From assembly GCF_013449735.1 (NCBI RefSeq), contig NZ_JACBNY010000001.1, positions 1-64,000 on the forward strand: 64,000 nucleotides of DNA, in the 5' to 3' direction. This document shows, in pieces, positions 46,248 to 56,621 of the stretch (positions within the stretch are counted from its first letter, which is position 1; each line of letters starts with the position of its first letter). The stretch is from Pseudolactococcus laudensis. Lineage in GTDB: Bacteria; Bacillota; Bacilli; Lactobacillales; Streptococcaceae. Both the position numbers and the translations under genes were made by a program. The notes beneath the pieces were generated by a model. That model had not been told where the DNA came from. It made no database searches and was given only the letters and a program-made list of their open reading frames with translations.

Positions 46248-46394
46248 ATGAGCCTAATCTCCAAAGTTGCGAGTGATGCCATCATGATTTACTACCAAAA
46301 CGGGATTCTTTTGGCAAAACAATACGAAATCGGTAAGAAATTCGCTGATTTTTTACCAAATTGGAATTGTTTCTACAAAGCAAAACCAAATTAG
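46248..46394 (+). pseudogene. Possible gene remnant, 48 codons
   Basis: An open frame beginning MSLISKVASDAIMIYY, with amphipathic, protein-like composition but no ribosome-binding site and no neighbour in frame. It could be the N-terminus of a lost gene. The rest of 46395-46517 shows no coding potential, and the gap ends in a terminator. Confidence 0.25.
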
Positions 46395-46515
46395 CAGAAG
46401 CGCTATCACTATTATAAAAATAGACCAAATCGAGTAGACTGACTATTCGTTAAACCTTGATGGCGGCCAATATTAGAAAAATAATGGTTAAAAACCGACT
46501 ATAAATTGAAATAGA

Positions 46516-46563
46516 AAAAGCAAACTAGCACAATCAAAATTGATAGGGCTAGTTTGCCTTTTT
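46516..46563. terminator. Bidirectional terminator before murE
   Basis: GCAAACTAGC (46520-46529) and GCTAGTTTGC (46548-46557): a perfect 10-bp stem with A/T tracts on both sides; mainly the murE end on the minus strand. Confidence 0.8.
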
Positions 46564-46597
46564 GTTATGGGGACTGAGGCCTTTAGTCTCAGCCTCT

Positions 46598-48031
46598 TTA
46601 CAAATATTTCTCAGCAATCTTGCGGTCACCTACATAAGGTTCACGCACACCATTGACGATTTGATAAGCGTCAACCCCTTTACCAGCGATAATGACCGCA
46701 TCATCAGCACCAGAAGTACTGGCCATCGCCGTTCGAATCGCCGTCTCCCGATCAATGATCATCTGAACATCGCGGGTCATATAACTCGCAATCTCACGCG
46801 CAATCTCAGCAGGATCCTCAAAATTCGGATCATCCGCAGTCAAGATCACCTCAATCTCAGGCAGCTGCTCCAAAAGCTCGCCCACACCCTGACGCCGACT
46901 CTCGCCCTTATTCCCAGTCGTGCCCATCACAAGCACCACGCGCCCTGTCTGATGCGGCATCACCACATCAAGGAGTTTCTCTAAACTATCCGCATTATGC
47001 GCATAATCGACAAAAACCTTAGCACCATTGGCTTGCGTCAGCACCTCCATACGACCAGGAACAGTCGTTTTCGACACCCCCACTTTCGCATCAGCTAAGC
47101 TCGCCCCCAGGCGAATGGCAGCAAGACTTGCAGCAAGGGCATTTTCTTGATTAAAACGGCCAATTAACTGAATCTCAAAATTTGTATCAAGGGCAGAAAA
47201 TGAGAAAGCTTCAGAGTTTGAAATCGGGTGCTCAGAACCCGCCCCATAGAAAGCAGTCTCACCTGTTAACTCAGATTTAACGAAGTCAAAATGCGCCATC
47301 TCTGCATTAACAACCGCGTAGCGAGAATTAGCTAGCAACTGACGCTTGCAGTAAAAGTAGTCCTCAAAAGTCGGGTGTTCGATAGAGCCGATATGGTCAG
47401 GCGAAATATTAAGGAAAACCCCGACATCAAAAGTTAGCCCATAAACACGTGCTGTTTTATAAGCCTGTGACGAGACTTCCATAACCAAATGCGTCATACC
47501 ATTACTGACAGCCTCACGCATCATCCGAAAGAGATCAAGACTTTCAGGTGTCGTCAGTTGTGATTTGAAAAAAGTCTTGCCATCAAGTGTTGTTTCCATG
47601 GTTGAAAACATAGCGGTTTTACCACCATTATGCGTATCCAAGATGTTTTTAGCAAAGTAAGCAGCAGTCGTTTTTCCTTTTGTTCCGGTAAAGGCCAGTG
47701 TTTTGAGCGCATCTTGTGGTTGGTCGTAGAAAGCCATGGCAATCAAACTCATAGCGTGCTTAACATCATTGACGATGATGGCTGGAATATCAACCTCATA
47801 ATCAGTTTCAGACACATAGAAAGGAATCGTCAAATCCGCCAAAAACTGACGTTTAAAATTAAGTCCCTTGGCAAAAAAGAGGGTGCTATCCGTTACCTCA
47901 CGACTATCATAAGAGAGTTGACGAAATGTCATATCCTGATGAGGGGCACTAAAATAGGCACCTTCTATGATGATGTCACGAAAATTTTGGTCTTGTTTTA
48001 AAATAGCTATCACAGTCTTTAAAGTTATCAT
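46598..48031 (-). CDS. murE: UDP-N-acetylmuramoyl-tripeptide synthetase (L-lysine-adding)
   Basis: 477-residue Mur ligase that adds the third residue to the UDP-MurNAc dipeptide. ATP loop [12 protein letters not shown], the carbamylated-Lys region, and the C-terminal domain with [11 protein letters not shown] and [12 protein letters not shown]. The DDPN segment in place of the DAP-type DNPR fits lysine addition, as in lactococci. Single gene, own terminator. Confidence 0.94.
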   Translation of the reverse strand: MITLKTVIAILKQDQNFRDIIIEGAYFSAPHQDMTFRQLSYDSREVTDSTLFFAKGLNFKRQFLADLTIPFYVSETDYEVDIPAIIVNDVKHAMSLIAMAFYDQPQDALKTLAFTGTKGKTTAAYFAKNILDTHNGGKTAMFSTMETTLDGKTFFKSQLTTPESLDLFRMMREAVSNGMTHLVMEVSSQAYKTARVYGLTFDVGVFLNISPDHIGSIEHPTFEDYFYCKRQLLANSRYAVVNAEMAHFDFVKSELTGETAFYGAGSEHPISNSEAFSFSALDTNFEIQLIGRFNQENALAASLAAIRLGASLADAKVGVSKTTVPGRMEVLTQANGAKVFVDYAHNADSLEKLLDVVMPHQTGRVVLVMGTTGNKGESRRQGVGELLEQLPEIEVILTADDPNFEDPAEIAREIASYMTRDVQMIIDRETAIRTAMASTSGADDAVIIAGKGVDAYQIVNGVREPYVGDRKIAEKYL

Positions 48032-48092
48032 GACTCTATTATAACTAATTTTCTGGTAAAATTGTTAATAGATTAATAGTCAGACATCATTC

Positions 48093-48551
48093 TTAAAGAA
48101 TTGGGACGCAGATTTCACACAGATCATTTTTTAGCATCTTCATCGCATAACGTTCAATAATCGGTTGTTGCGGATTAAATGTATAACCAGCTTGCGCGAG
48201 GTCAGCAAACATATTTTGCATGGTTTGTTGGATGGCTTCTTCAGTATGTGCGATTGTAAAAATTGCATAACGACTAGCCTTTAAATGCCCAGCTTTGATG
48301 CTTGACGCGTCCAACTGTTCAAAAGTATCAAAATTGTCTACGGTTAAGGCGATATCGTATCGGCAATTTTGGGGTGTGGTAGTTACAGGATTATCCCAAG
48401 CTAAGGCTAGAACAACGGCATCATCCTTTAATAGTTGATGCGTTTTTAGCCAAGCTTTAAAATGCGTCATCAAATTTTTATTTTCAATACCATAAGCACC
48501 TATTCGGCGTTGATAAATGATTTTTGTTTCAGAAATTTGTTCGATTTTCAT
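48093..48551 (-). CDS. GyrI-like/AraC effector-binding domain protein
   Basis: 152-residue stand-alone GyrI-like domain (two SHS2 repeats), with the family pattern RRIGAYG near the start, DNPVTTTPQNCRYDIAL in the middle and a second-half hydrophobic strand pattern. Such proteins bind small hydrophobic molecules or gyrase. ATG 48551 is preferred, with GGAGAG upstream; GTG 48563 is also in frame. No DNA-binding domain and no partner gene, so the role is open. Confidence 0.75.
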   Translation of the reverse strand: MKIEQISETKIIYQRRIGAYGIENKNLMTHFKAWLKTHQLLKDDAVVLALAWDNPVTTTPQNCRYDIALTVDNFDTFEQLDASSIKAGHLKASRYAIFTIAHTEEAIQQTMQNMFADLAQAGYTFNPQQPIIERYAMKMLKNDLCEICVPIL

Positions 48552-48653
48552 TGTGCTCTCCACATTTTTAGTACACCGGTGTCTAAGTTCATTGTATAGT
48601 CTTATAAAATATATTACAACCCCTATTTAAAACTAATGTTAAAGGAATTTGCC

Positions 48654-49487
48654 ATGCCAGAATTACCAGAAGTCGAAACCGTCAGACGCGGCCTTAATAA
48701 ACTTGTTCGTGGTCAAAAAATCACGGCACTTCGAATTAACTATACTCGAATGATCAAGTCTGATTTGACAGAATTAAAAACCTATCTCATCAATCAAACT
48801 ATCCACGAAGTCAATCGTCGCGGCAAGTATTTGCTGTTTGAGCTAGGCGAGCAAACCCTGGTCAGTCATCTGCGTATGGAAGGCAAATGGCTGAGCTATC
48901 CCAGCAACGACGTGCCAGATAACAAACATTTCCACGGCTTTTTCGACCTGTCAAACGGTCAAACCCTCGTCTATCAAGACGTCCGAAAGTTTGGCACGCT
49001 AGAACTCGTCAAAACATCCGAACTCAGTGATTTCTTTAACCGCAAAAAAATTGGACCAGAACCAATAGAGGCGGATTTTGATTTGAAAAGGTTCAAACAT
49101 CAGCTCTCAGGCAGTCAGAAAAAGATCAAACCCTACTTATTGGATCAGTCTTTGGTGGCCGGTCTGGGCAACATCTATGTTGATGAGGTCTTGTGGCTGG
49201 CCAAGATTCATCCGTCTGAAATCGCAAGACACTTATCACCCCAAAAAGTAGCAGAGCTTAGACGTGCTGTCATCCATATCTTAGCAGAAGGTGTCAAATA
49301 TGGTGGTTCGACCATTCGCAGCTATAAAAATGCGCTTGGTCTTGATGGGACCATGCAGGATCACTTGCAAGTTTATGGCAAAACAGGTCAGCCGTGTGCG
49401 AGATGTGGGAGGGCGATTGAAAAATTTAAACTGGCGGGTCGGGGGACGCACTTTTGCCCCAAGTGTCAAAAATTGAAAAAAGTTTGA
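48654..49487 (+). CDS. mutM: Formamidopyrimidine-DNA glycosylase
   Basis: 277 residues starting [14 protein letters not shown], where Pro2 becomes the catalytic N-terminus after Met removal and Glu3 is essential; this fixes the start at 48654. The helix-two-turn-helix and C-terminal zinc finger (CARCG ... CPKC) bind DNA. It removes 8-oxoguanine and formamidopyrimidines. Codons upstream of 48654 (MLKEFA) would not be compatible with activity. Followed by recA. Confidence 0.96.
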   Translation: MPELPEVETVRRGLNKLVRGQKITALRINYTRMIKSDLTELKTYLINQTIHEVNRRGKYLLFELGEQTLVSHLRMEGKWLSYPSNDVPDNKHFHGFFDLSNGQTLVYQDVRKFGTLELVKTSELSDFFNRKKIGPEPIEADFDLKRFKHQLSGSQKKIKPYLLDQSLVAGLGNIYVDEVLWLAKIHPSEIARHLSPQKVAELRRAVIHILAEGVKYGGSTIRSYKNALGLDGTMQDHLQVYGKTGQPCARCGRAIEKFKLAGRGTHFCPKCQKLKKV

Positions 49488-49530
49488 GCAAGTTGGTGGT
49501 GCATTACGTATATAAAAGTAGATGGAAAAA

Positions 49531-49539
49531 TGCTATAAT
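49531..49539 (+). promoter_or_regulatory. recA promoter (extended -10)
   Basis: TGC-TATAAT about 70 bp before recA. No LexA-like GAAC-N4-GTTC box is visible. Confidence 0.6.
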
Positions 49540-49607
49540 AGGGTATTGTGAAAGTTTTGCAGCCTAGCTTGATATAACTGGCTGTATATGAAACGAGGAG
49601 AGATACA

Positions 49608-50783
49608 TTGGCAAAAAAAGCTAAGAAAAATTTAGATGATATTACGAAAAAATTTGGTGATGAGCGTGAGAAAGCCCTCAATGATGCCCTGAAAGTGATT
49701 GAAAAAGACTTCGGTAAAGGCGCTTTGATGCGTCTGGGTGACAAGGCTGAGCAAAAAGTTCAGGTCATGAGCTCGGGTTCTTTGGCGCTCGATATTGCTT
49801 TGGGTGTTGGTGGTTATCCTAAGGGGCGAATCATCGAAATCTACGGCCCAGAATCATCAGGTAAAACAACAGTTGCCCTTCACGCCGTGGCGCAAGCCCA
49901 AAAAGAAGGCGGGATTGCAGCCTTTATCGATGCGGAACATGCGCTTGACCCCGCTTATGCAGCAGCGCTTGGTGTCAACATTGATGAACTCTTGCTCTCT
50001 CAACCAGATTCTGGTGAGCAAGGTCTTGAAATTGCTGGTAAATTGATTGATTCAGGTGCCATTGACTTAGTTGTTATTGACTCAGTGGCAGCCCTTGTCC
50101 CACGTGCCGAAATTGATGGTGAAATCGGAGATTCCCACGTTGGTTTGCAAGCACGGATGATGTCACAAGCGATGCGTAAATTATCAGCATCAATCAATAA
50201 AACCAAAACAATCGCCATCTTTATTAACCAATTGCGTGAAAAAGTTGGGGTCATGTTTGGTAGCCCAGAGACAACCCCTGGTGGTCGTGCCTTGAAATTT
50301 TACGCGTCAGTTCGTTTAGATGTCCGTGGCAACACGCAAATCAAAGGTACTGGTGATGATAAAGACACTGCGATGGGTAAAGAAACGAAAATCAAAGTCG
50401 TGAAAAACAAGGTGGCACCACCGTTCAAGGTTGCAGAAGTTGAAATCATGTTTGGTGAGGGGATTTCTCAGACTGGTGAATTGGTTAAAATTGCTACTGA
50501 TTTGGATATCATCAAAAAATCGGGTGCTTGGTTCTCTTACAATGATGAAAAAATCGGTCAAGGGTCTGAAAAAGCTAAACTTTATTTGAAAGAACACTCA
50601 GAAGTATTCGCTGAAATTGACCACAAAGTCCGTGAAGCATTTGGTTTAATTGAAGAGGAAACAGTTGAAGCGCAAGCTGAAGACAAATCAGCACCAAAAA
50701 CAGCCAAGGCTAAAAAAGAAGCAAAAGCAGCAGAATCTGAGTTAGTATCTCTTGAGTTAGATACTATTGAAATCGAAGAATAA
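49608..50783 (+). CDS. recA: Recombinase RecA
   Basis: 391 residues. Walker [10 protein letters not shown], Walker B region [12 protein letters not shown], the L2 DNA-binding loop region [22 protein letters not shown], and an acidic/Lys-rich C-terminal tail. It catalyses strand exchange and drives SOS-type responses. Start is TTG 49608 with GAGGAGAG upstream. spx follows 180 bp later, as in other Lactobacillales. Confidence 0.98.
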   Translation: MAKKAKKNLDDITKKFGDEREKALNDALKVIEKDFGKGALMRLGDKAEQKVQVMSSGSLALDIALGVGGYPKGRIIEIYGPESSGKTTVALHAVAQAQKEGGIAAFIDAEHALDPAYAAALGVNIDELLLSQPDSGEQGLEIAGKLIDSGAIDLVVIDSVAALVPRAEIDGEIGDSHVGLQARMMSQAMRKLSASINKTKTIAIFINQLREKVGVMFGSPETTPGGRALKFYASVRLDVRGNTQIKGTGDDKDTAMGKETKIKVVKNKVAPPFKVAEVEIMFGEGISQTGELVKIATDLDIIKKSGAWFSYNDEKIGQGSEKAKLYLKEHSEVFAEIDHKVREAFGLIEEETVEAQAEDKSAPKTAKAKKEAKAAESELVSLELDTIEIEE

Positions 50784-50962
50784 AGTCTTTTTATGATAAA
50801 AAACTAATAGTAAATTAAGCGTTTTTGACTAAATACTTTCATAATTGCTTTAAAAATTGAAGTTTTTATTGAATAGGTCTTTTGACTGATGACAAAATAT
50901 GTTATAATTGATATCATATAAATAACAAGAAATGCGTTAGAAGTACCAACACGGAGGTCACT

Positions 50963-51361
50963 ATGATAACAATTTACACAGCTCCATCCTGCACGAGTTG
51001 TAAGAAAGCAAAACTATGGTTAGGTCAGCATGATATTTCTTATGATGAGAGAAACATCATGTCAAGTCCTTTGTCAACTGACGAAGTCAAACATATTTTA
51101 GAAAAATGTGATGATGGTATTGAATCTCTGATTTCAAATCGTAATCGATTTGTGAAATCACTAAACGTTGATTTTGAGGAGCTCTCTTTATCAGAGGCTG
51201 TCACAATCATTTCTGAAAACCCACAAATTCTACGTCGCCCGATTATCATGGATGATAAACGTCTACACATTGGTTATAATGAAGAAGAAATTCGCGCATT
51301 CTTACCTCGTAGTGTACGTGTCTTAGAAAATGATGGCCTACGTTTGCGTGATGCAATTTAA
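50963..51361 (+). CDS. spx: Spx-family transcriptional regulator
   Basis: 132 residues of the ArsC/Spx fold. The redox CxxC (Cys10, Cys13 in SCTSCKK) and the RPI motif (LRRPIIMDDKRLHIGY) are intact. Spx binds the RNA polymerase alpha subunit to redirect transcription under thiol stress. Own TATAAT promoter upstream and a strong terminator. It is the recA-linked member; lactococci carry several paralogues, so paralogue identity is uncertain. Confidence 0.92.
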   Translation: MITIYTAPSCTSCKKAKLWLGQHDISYDERNIMSSPLSTDEVKHILEKCDDGIESLISNRNRFVKSLNVDFEELSLSEAVTIISENPQILRRPIIMDDKRLHIGYNEEEIRAFLPRSVRVLENDGLRLRDAI

Positions 51362-51387
51362 ACAATTAAAGTACTGTATTCGTAATT

Positions 51388-51418
51388 AAACTGTCCGCTA
51401 ATGGTGGGCAGTTTTTTT
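51388..51418 (+). terminator. spx terminator
   Basis: AACTGTCC (51389-51396) and GGGCAGTT (51406-51413) pair, followed by T7. Confidence 0.85.
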
Positions 51419-51461
51419 GTAGTTTTAAATCTAATCCCTCGTTATGATGTCAAAAACAAAG

Positions 51462-51490
51462 TAAAGAAAAAGACAAGCATGTCGCTTGTC
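51462..51490 (-). terminator. csbD terminator
   Basis: On the minus strand GACAAGC-GACAT-GCTTGTC is followed by TTTTTCTTTA; it lies downstream of csbD. Confidence 0.7.
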
Positions 51491-51653
51491 TCATTATTCC
51501 TTACTGTTAGAGCTGACTATTAATCTTTTTTGTTTTTGTTGATGGTGTGTCTTATATGATTGAAACAAATGACTGTTTAATGATATGAGTCACGTTTGGT
51601 GCGAGGACGAATACATGATAGCCTAAGAGATATCATAAAATTTGATGGAGAGG

Positions 51654-51851
51654 TTAGTCGCGGTCAATTTTTTCCTTGATTTTTTCAACGCCATCTTCAA
51701 CCGCTTCTTTAACATCAGAAGCCGTTTCTTTTACTTTGCCAATTGCTTGATTCATCAAGCCCTCGGCTTTTTTCTTGTCATCGCCAGTTACAGTACCAGC
51801 GACTTCTTCTGCTTTACCTTTTAATTTATCAACAGTTCCTTTATCAGACAT
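51654..51851 (-). CDS. CsbD-family stress protein
   Basis: 65 residues, highly charged (Lys/Asp/Glu), predicted helical, with the CsbD pattern KLKGKAEEVAGTVTGDDKKKAEG. Stress-induced in many Firmicutes; molecular role unknown. AAAGGAGAA lies before the ATG. A candidate extended -10 (TGC-TATACT) about 400 bp upstream on the same strand implies a long leader or a separate small RNA. Confidence 0.85.
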   Translation of the reverse strand: MSDKGTVDKLKGKAEEVAGTVTGDDKKKAEGLMNQAIGKVKETASDVKEAVEDGVEKIKEKIDRD

Positions 51852-52452
51852 AGTGTTCTCCTTTTAAGATGTTGAGGCGACTGCTTTGAGACATAGAATT
51901 CTTTTTCTGCGACGACTAATCGTAGAAGTGAACGAGGTGTTTGCCGTAAGTGAACAAATCATCTATTTTCTTAGTCTCAAGGTGCCAAAACTCAATTTAA
52001 TAAGTTATTGAGCCGAAGCTCCAGCTTAATGATGGCTACATCATGGCTAACGTTTAGTTTTTTTGAAAATATTTTTTATCTATTGGAAAAACGGCTACTA
52101 GTTAAGTCAATAATAGTCGTTCTTAATGAAAAAAAATAAACCGCAGGTGACTAAATTTATGCTTTGGAAACAAAAAACAATAACAGTAAGTTTAATAAAT
52201 TTCTTTAGAGTTAAAATTACTTTTAACTCATTATATCCGTCCTCAAATTTAGTATAGCATATTTAAAAAAAAAAAGACAAATAAGAATGCTGAAAAGCTA
52301 TTTTTAAGCGGATAGCTGCTCAATATGTGTTGAAGTAGATAATAAAAGCGGTCAGATTATCAAATTATTGAGAAGGTTAATCTGCTAATAGACAGAGATT
52401 TTTAAGGTTGAGGTGAAACCGAGTTGGAAATAAATGTTATAATGGAAGAAGT
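51852..52452. other. Large intergenic region upstream of csbD
   Basis: About 600 bp without a supported gene. On the minus strand an extended -10 (ATATGC-TATACT, about 52250) reads toward csbD and is identical in its TATGCTATACT core to the toxin promoter at 43609. Downstream of it lies the hairpin GAGTTAAAA-GTAA-TTTTAACTC. It is AT-rich with no convincing ORF; a leader RNA is possible. Confidence 0.4.
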
Positions 52453-52568
52453 AACTTCTGATACTTGTCTTGTGTTTCAGGTGAAACCTGTTAGAAAAGT
52501 GATAAACGTTGAAGCCGTAGAAAACTATTTAGAAACACAAGCATCAGAAATAGAGAACGGAGAAGAAA
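52453..52568 (+). promoter_or_regulatory. Structured leader of the tatD-rnmV-rsmA operon
   Basis: After a TATAAT box (52437-52442) come AGAAGT-A-ACTTCT, CAGGT-GAA-ACCTG, and a long-range pair: TCTGAT, CTTGT and TTGTGTTTC near 52455-52480 against GAAACACAAGCATCAGA at 52530-52547. Possible attenuator or protein site; function unknown. Confidence 0.4.
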
Positions 52569-53339
52569 TTGATATTTGATACACATACTCACTTAAACGT
52601 CGATAATTTTGCAGGTCGTGAAGCTGAGGAAATTGAAAAAGCGCGTGAATTTGGTGTCACCAAACTCAATATTGTTGGGTTTGATACCCAAACAATTGCG
52701 CAAAGCTTGGCGTTATCAGCAAGCTATGATAACCTGTATTCAACCATTGGCTGGCATCCGACAGAAGCAGGGGCTTATACATCTGAAATTGGGGCTATGA
52801 TTGTCAAGCATTTGGCGAATCCCAAGGTGATTGCCCTAGGTGAGATTGGTTTAGATTATCACTGGATGGAAGACCCCAAAGATGTGCAAGAAACAGTTTT
52901 CCGTCGTCAAATTCAGTTGTCCAAAACGCATGATTTACCTTTTGTTGTTCACACCCGTGATGCTATGACAGACACTTATGATATCATCAAGTCTGAAGGC
53001 GTTGGCCCACGTGGTGGCATCATGCACTCTTTTTCAGGTACCTATGAAGAAGCCAAGCAATTTTTAGATTTGGGCATGATGATTTCTTTCTCAGGTGTGG
53101 TGACTTTTAAAAAGGCATTGGATCTCCAAGAAGCAGCGGCTAAGTTACCACTCGATAAAATCTTAGTTGAAACCGATGCCCCCTATCTTGCGCCCATGCC
53201 CTTCAGGGGTCGTGAAAACACGCCTGCCTATACCAAGTTTGTCGTCGAAAAAATCGCAGAACTCCGAGGTATCCCAACGGCAGCAGTTGCCCAAGCGACT
53301 TATGACAACGCTATGAGGATTTTTAACCTACATGACTGA
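52569..53339 (+). CDS. tatD: TatD-family metal-dependent DNase
   Basis: 256 residues of the amidohydrolase fold. Metal ligands are visible in FDTHTHLN (HxH), GEIGLDYH (Glu), VVHTRDA (His), MHSFSG (His) and ETDAPYLAP (Asp). TatD enzymes are 3'-5' DNases, sometimes acting on D-aminoacyl-tRNA. Start is TTG 52569, with CGGAGAAG upstream. Overlaps rnmV by 8 bp; the tatD-rnmV-rsmA order is the classic one. Confidence 0.95.
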   Translation: MIFDTHTHLNVDNFAGREAEEIEKAREFGVTKLNIVGFDTQTIAQSLALSASYDNLYSTIGWHPTEAGAYTSEIGAMIVKHLANPKVIALGEIGLDYHWMEDPKDVQETVFRRQIQLSKTHDLPFVVHTRDAMTDTYDIIKSEGVGPRGGIMHSFSGTYEEAKQFLDLGMMISFSGVVTFKKALDLQEAAAKLPLDKILVETDAPYLAPMPFRGRENTPAYTKFVVEKIAELRGIPTAAVAQATYDNAMRIFNLHD

Positions 53340-53904
53340 TAAACGTAAAATTTCCGAAGTCGTTGTCGTCGAAGGTAAAGATGATACGGCTAATCTCAAA
53401 CGCTATTACGAGGTTGACACCTATGAAACGCAAGGGTCGGCGATTTCAGATGATGATTTGGAGCGGATTGAGCGTTTACACGACTTGCGTGGCGTTATCG
53501 TCTTTACAGACCCTGACCATAGTGGCGAGCGCATTCGGCGCATCATCATGACCGCCATTCCCACAGTCAAGCACGCCTTTCTCAATCGAGATGAGGCCAA
53601 GCCAAAATCAAAGACCAAAGGCCGTTCCCTCGGGGTGGAACATGCGAGTTATGATGATTTAGAGAAGGCCCTAGGGCATTTAACGTCGAATTTTGATGCA
53701 GACACTGTCTTTGATATCACGCATGCAGATTTGATTCGGCTTGGCTTAATCGGACATACAGACAGCCGGCAAAGACGAGAATATCTGGGTCAGACACTCA
53801 GAATTGGCTATAGCAATGCGAAACAGCAGCTCAAACGCTTAGAATTGTTTGGCATCACCCTAGCAGAAGTTGAAGAAATAATGGAGAACTATTCATGCAT
53901 ATAG
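53332..53904 (+). CDS. rnmV: Ribonuclease M5
   Basis: 190 residues: N-terminal Toprim domain with VVVEGKDD (catalytic Glu) and [13 protein letters not shown] (DxD), C-terminal RNA-binding part. It makes the final 5S rRNA cuts. Overlaps tatD by 8 bp and rsmA by 10 bp, so translation of the three is coupled. Confidence 0.96.
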   Translation: MTDKRKISEVVVVEGKDDTANLKRYYEVDTYETQGSAISDDDLERIERLHDLRGVIVFTDPDHSGERIRRIIMTAIPTVKHAFLNRDEAKPKSKTKGRSLGVEHASYDDLEKALGHLTSNFDADTVFDITHADLIRLGLIGHTDSRQRREYLGQTLRIGYSNAKQQLKRLELFGITLAEVEEIMENYSCI

Positions 53905-54767
53905 CAGATTACCGCGTTACCAAAGCCATACTAGACCGTCATGGTTTCTCATTCAAGAAAAGTTTGGGACAAAATTTCCTGACGGATACCAATATCTTAC
54001 AAAAAATTGTCGATACAGCTGAGATTGACCGCAATGTCAATGTCATCGAAATTGGCCCGGGTATTGGCGCTTTAACAGAATTTATCGCTGAAAATGCGGC
54101 AGAAGTTATGGCTTTTGAAATCGACGACCGCTTGATTCCGATTTTGGCAGACACCCTACGAGATTTCGACAATGTCACAGTGATCAATGAAGATGTCCTC
54201 AAAGCAGATTTACAGACGCACATCCGCAAGTTCAAAAATCCTGACCTGCCCATCAAAGTCGTGGCGAACCTCCCTTACTATATCACGACGCCAATCTTGA
54301 TGCACTTGATCGAAAGTAAAATCCCCTTTACCGAGTTCGTCGTTATGATGCAAAAAGAAGTTGCCGACCGTATCTCAGCAGCGCCTAATACCAAAGCCTA
54401 CGGTAGCCTCTCTATCGCGGTTCAGTATTATATGACCGCGCAAGTCGCCTTCATCGTACCCAAAACAGTCTTTGTTCCGGCACCTAACGTTGATTCTGCC
54501 ATCCTCAAAATGACCCGTCGCGATGCGCCAATGGTTGAGGTTTCGGACGAGGATTTCTTTTTCAAAGTCGCAAAACTCGCCTTTCTCCACAGACGTAAAA
54601 CGCTTTGGAACAATCTCCAGTCAGCCTTTGGAAAAACAGAAGAAGTCCGCGAGCAACTCACACAAGCGCTTGAAGTTGCAGGCATCTCGCCACAAATTCG
54701 AGGTGAAGCACTATCAATTCCAGAATTTGCTAAATTATCTGAGGCACTCTTACCTTTAAAAAAATAA
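53895..54767 (+). CDS. rsmA: 16S rRNA dimethyltransferase RsmA (KsgA)
   Basis: 290 residues. SAM-binding motif I is [13 protein letters not shown], the acidic loop follows in EIDDRLIP, and the catalytic NLPYY motif is [10 protein letters not shown]. It dimethylates the two adjacent adenines near the 16S 3' end during 30S assembly. Overlaps rnmV and ends at a strong terminator. Confidence 0.97.
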   Translation: MHIADYRVTKAILDRHGFSFKKSLGQNFLTDTNILQKIVDTAEIDRNVNVIEIGPGIGALTEFIAENAAEVMAFEIDDRLIPILADTLRDFDNVTVINEDVLKADLQTHIRKFKNPDLPIKVVANLPYYITTPILMHLIESKIPFTEFVVMMQKEVADRISAAPNTKAYGSLSIAVQYYMTAQVAFIVPKTVFVPAPNVDSAILKMTRRDAPMVEVSDEDFFFKVAKLAFLHRRKTLWNNLQSAFGKTEEVREQLTQALEVAGISPQIRGEALSIPEFAKLSEALLPLKK

Positions 54768-54774
54768 GACAAGA

Positions 54775-54812
54775 AAAATAGTTTGACATCAAAATTGTCA
54801 AACTATTTTTTT
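54775..54812. terminator. Bidirectional terminator after rsmA
   Basis: AAAATAGTTTGACA (54775-54788) and TGTCAAACTATTTT (54796-54809): a perfect 14-bp stem plus T's. The acetyltransferase stop codon (minus strand) lies inside it. Confidence 0.9.
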
Positions 54813-55241
54813 CATAGCCACATGTTGGATGCCAGCATCTAAGAAAATATCACCAAAAGATTCAAAGCCTAACTTTTCATAGAAAGGGATAGCTTGTATC
54901 TGGGCATGAAGCTCTACTATTTTAAAATGTTGAGATTGTAAAAAGTCTAGGACATGAACCATTAATTTTTGTGCATATCCCTGACCTCTGTAAGGTTTGA
55001 GCGTCGCGACACGTTGGATCAAAGCCTGTTCACCATTGGCCGAAGGCAAGATACGCAAGGTCGAAACAGCCGTCTCATCTTGATCATCAAGTAGTAAAAC
55101 GAAGTGGACGGCATAGGCCTCGTCTTTGTCGATTTCGAGGGAAAGGGGGACCTGCTGTTCTTTAACGAATACGGTGTTTCGAATTTTGAGAGACTGGACA
55201 TAGACATCTGATAAGGTATCACGGGTATGCTTGATTTTCAT
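54798..55241 (-). CDS. GNAT-family N-acetyltransferase
   Basis: 147 residues. Acetyl-CoA motif A is RVATLKPYRGQGYAQKLM (R/Q-x-x-G-x-G/A), then the motif B region ELHAQIQAIPFYEKLGFESFG. Similar to the ElaA/YjcF-type small acetyltransferases; substrate unknown. ATG 55241 is preferred, with AGGAG upstream; the reading frame stays open further but that extension crosses the promoter of the next gene and looks unlike GNAT sequence. Confidence 0.88.
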   Translation of the reverse strand: MKIKHTRDTLSDVYVQSLKIRNTVFVKEQQVPLSLEIDKDEAYAVHFVLLLDDQDETAVSTLRILPSANGEQALIQRVATLKPYRGQGYAQKLMVHVLDFLQSQHFKIVELHAQIQAIPFYEKLGFESFGDIFLDAGIQHVAMKKIV

Positions 55242-55392
55242 GGTTCTCCTACTTGTTTGACCGGTAAATGTGAGGGACTTGGGCATAAAAAATACATTCT
55301 GGTCAAAATCTGTTATAATTAAAGTAATTATATCAATTTTTTGGAGAAGATGTACTGTGCAGTGTTTCCTGCTCAGTCTAGTAGGTGGGGAA

Positions 55393-56520
55393 ATGTTTAA
55401 AAGCTCGAAATTATTTTTTTGGACAATAGAGATACTGGCCGTGGTGACCTTGATTTGGCTGTTAACACATATTAGTTTTGTTTTCAAACCAGTGACAACC
55501 TTATTTTCATTAGTATTTCTGCCTTTTATTATCGCAGGTTTTTTATATTATGTTTTTAATCCGCTAGTCTCTTACTTAGAGAAAAAATTTAAGTTAAAAC
55601 GGATTTGGGGCATTGTGCTCGTTTTCATTTTGATTATCGGCATTTTCGTCTATACCATGATGTCACTAGTACCAAGCGCTATCACTCAGTTGTCGGATTT
55701 AATTAAAGCATCAGGAAATATCTACCCTCAATTGCAAAAATGGTTGGAGAAATTGTCCGAGAATCCTGCTTTTAGCGAGATTGACTTCAAGGCTCTGCTC
55801 AATAAAGCCAACATCAGTTATATGGATATTCTACAAAACTTGCTGTCTGGTGTAACCTTGAGTGTGTCCAATGTCGTTGCGGTTGTATCTAAAATCTTCA
55901 TGGTTCTAGCCTTGGTTCCTGTCTTACTTTTCTATATGTTAAAAGATGGCAAGTCCATGTTACCTTTTTTGAAAAAAACAGTTTTAAAATCGGATAGACT
56001 AAATATCGTAGGTCTCTTAAATGATATGAATGGCACGATTTCCAAATTTATCAGTGGCGCTGCGATTGACTGTTTGTTTATCTTTGTGACAGTCTTTATC
56101 TCTTACTTAATTATTGGCATTCCCTATGCATTCTTGTTTGCAGTTTTTGCGGCAGTAACGAATCTCATTCCCTATATCGGACCTTATATCGGTGTGATAC
56201 CGGTTATACTGACCGTGGCCTTTACTAACCCAGTTCAAGCGCTGATTGCCGTGGTTGTCGTCCTGACCTTGCAACAAATTGATGGTAACATCATCTATCC
56301 GAAAGTTGTAGGATCAGCTGTTGAAGTCCATCCTGTGACCATTATGGTGCTCATGCTTGTCGTCGGAAGTCTCTATGGTCTTGTCGGGATGCTAATTGCT
56401 GTGCCATTCTACTCATTAGTTAAAGAAATTGTCAAGTTCTCATGGCGTCTTTGGGAAAATCATAAAGCAGCACGACTGGATGAGACTGAAAACGAGAAGT
56501 ATGATATAATAGAGAAATAA
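55393..56520 (+). CDS. AI-2E-family transporter (PerM-like permease)
   Basis: 375 residues with about eight membrane segments, including the family signatures FLPFIIAGFLYYVFNPLV near the start and NLIPYIGPYIGVIP toward the end. Members include AI-2 exporters and PerM-type ion transporters; the substrate is unknown here. ATG 55393 has GGTGGGG upstream. Extended -10 TGT-TATAAT (55311-55319) precedes it. Confidence 0.86.
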   Translation: MFKSSKLFFWTIEILAVVTLIWLLTHISFVFKPVTTLFSLVFLPFIIAGFLYYVFNPLVSYLEKKFKLKRIWGIVLVFILIIGIFVYTMMSLVPSAITQLSDLIKASGNIYPQLQKWLEKLSENPAFSEIDFKALLNKANISYMDILQNLLSGVTLSVSNVVAVVSKIFMVLALVPVLLFYMLKDGKSMLPFLKKTVLKSDRLNIVGLLNDMNGTISKFISGAAIDCLFIFVTVFISYLIIGIPYAFLFAVFAAVTNLIPYIGPYIGVIPVILTVAFTNPVQALIAVVVVLTLQQIDGNIIYPKVVGSAVEVHPVTIMVLMLVVGSLYGLVGMLIAVPFYSLVKEIVKFSWRLWENHKAARLDETENEKYDIIEK

Positions 56521-56621
56521 TGTCTTGTCTAGCTATTTTTTCTGATGTGTGATACATATCTGCTTAAAAATGCTAGCAGGCTTAATACTAACACTGAAAC
56601 TACATTGGAGGAACACAACTC

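Noticed and set aside
46562-46984. 140-codon plus-strand ORF opposite murE
   Set aside because: Antisense shadow of the murE C-terminal domain with Arg/Ser/His-rich composition and no ribosome-binding site.
55241-55487. N-terminal extension of the acetyltransferase
   Set aside because: The extension reads through the promoter and start of the divergent permease gene; the GNAT domain is complete from 55241.
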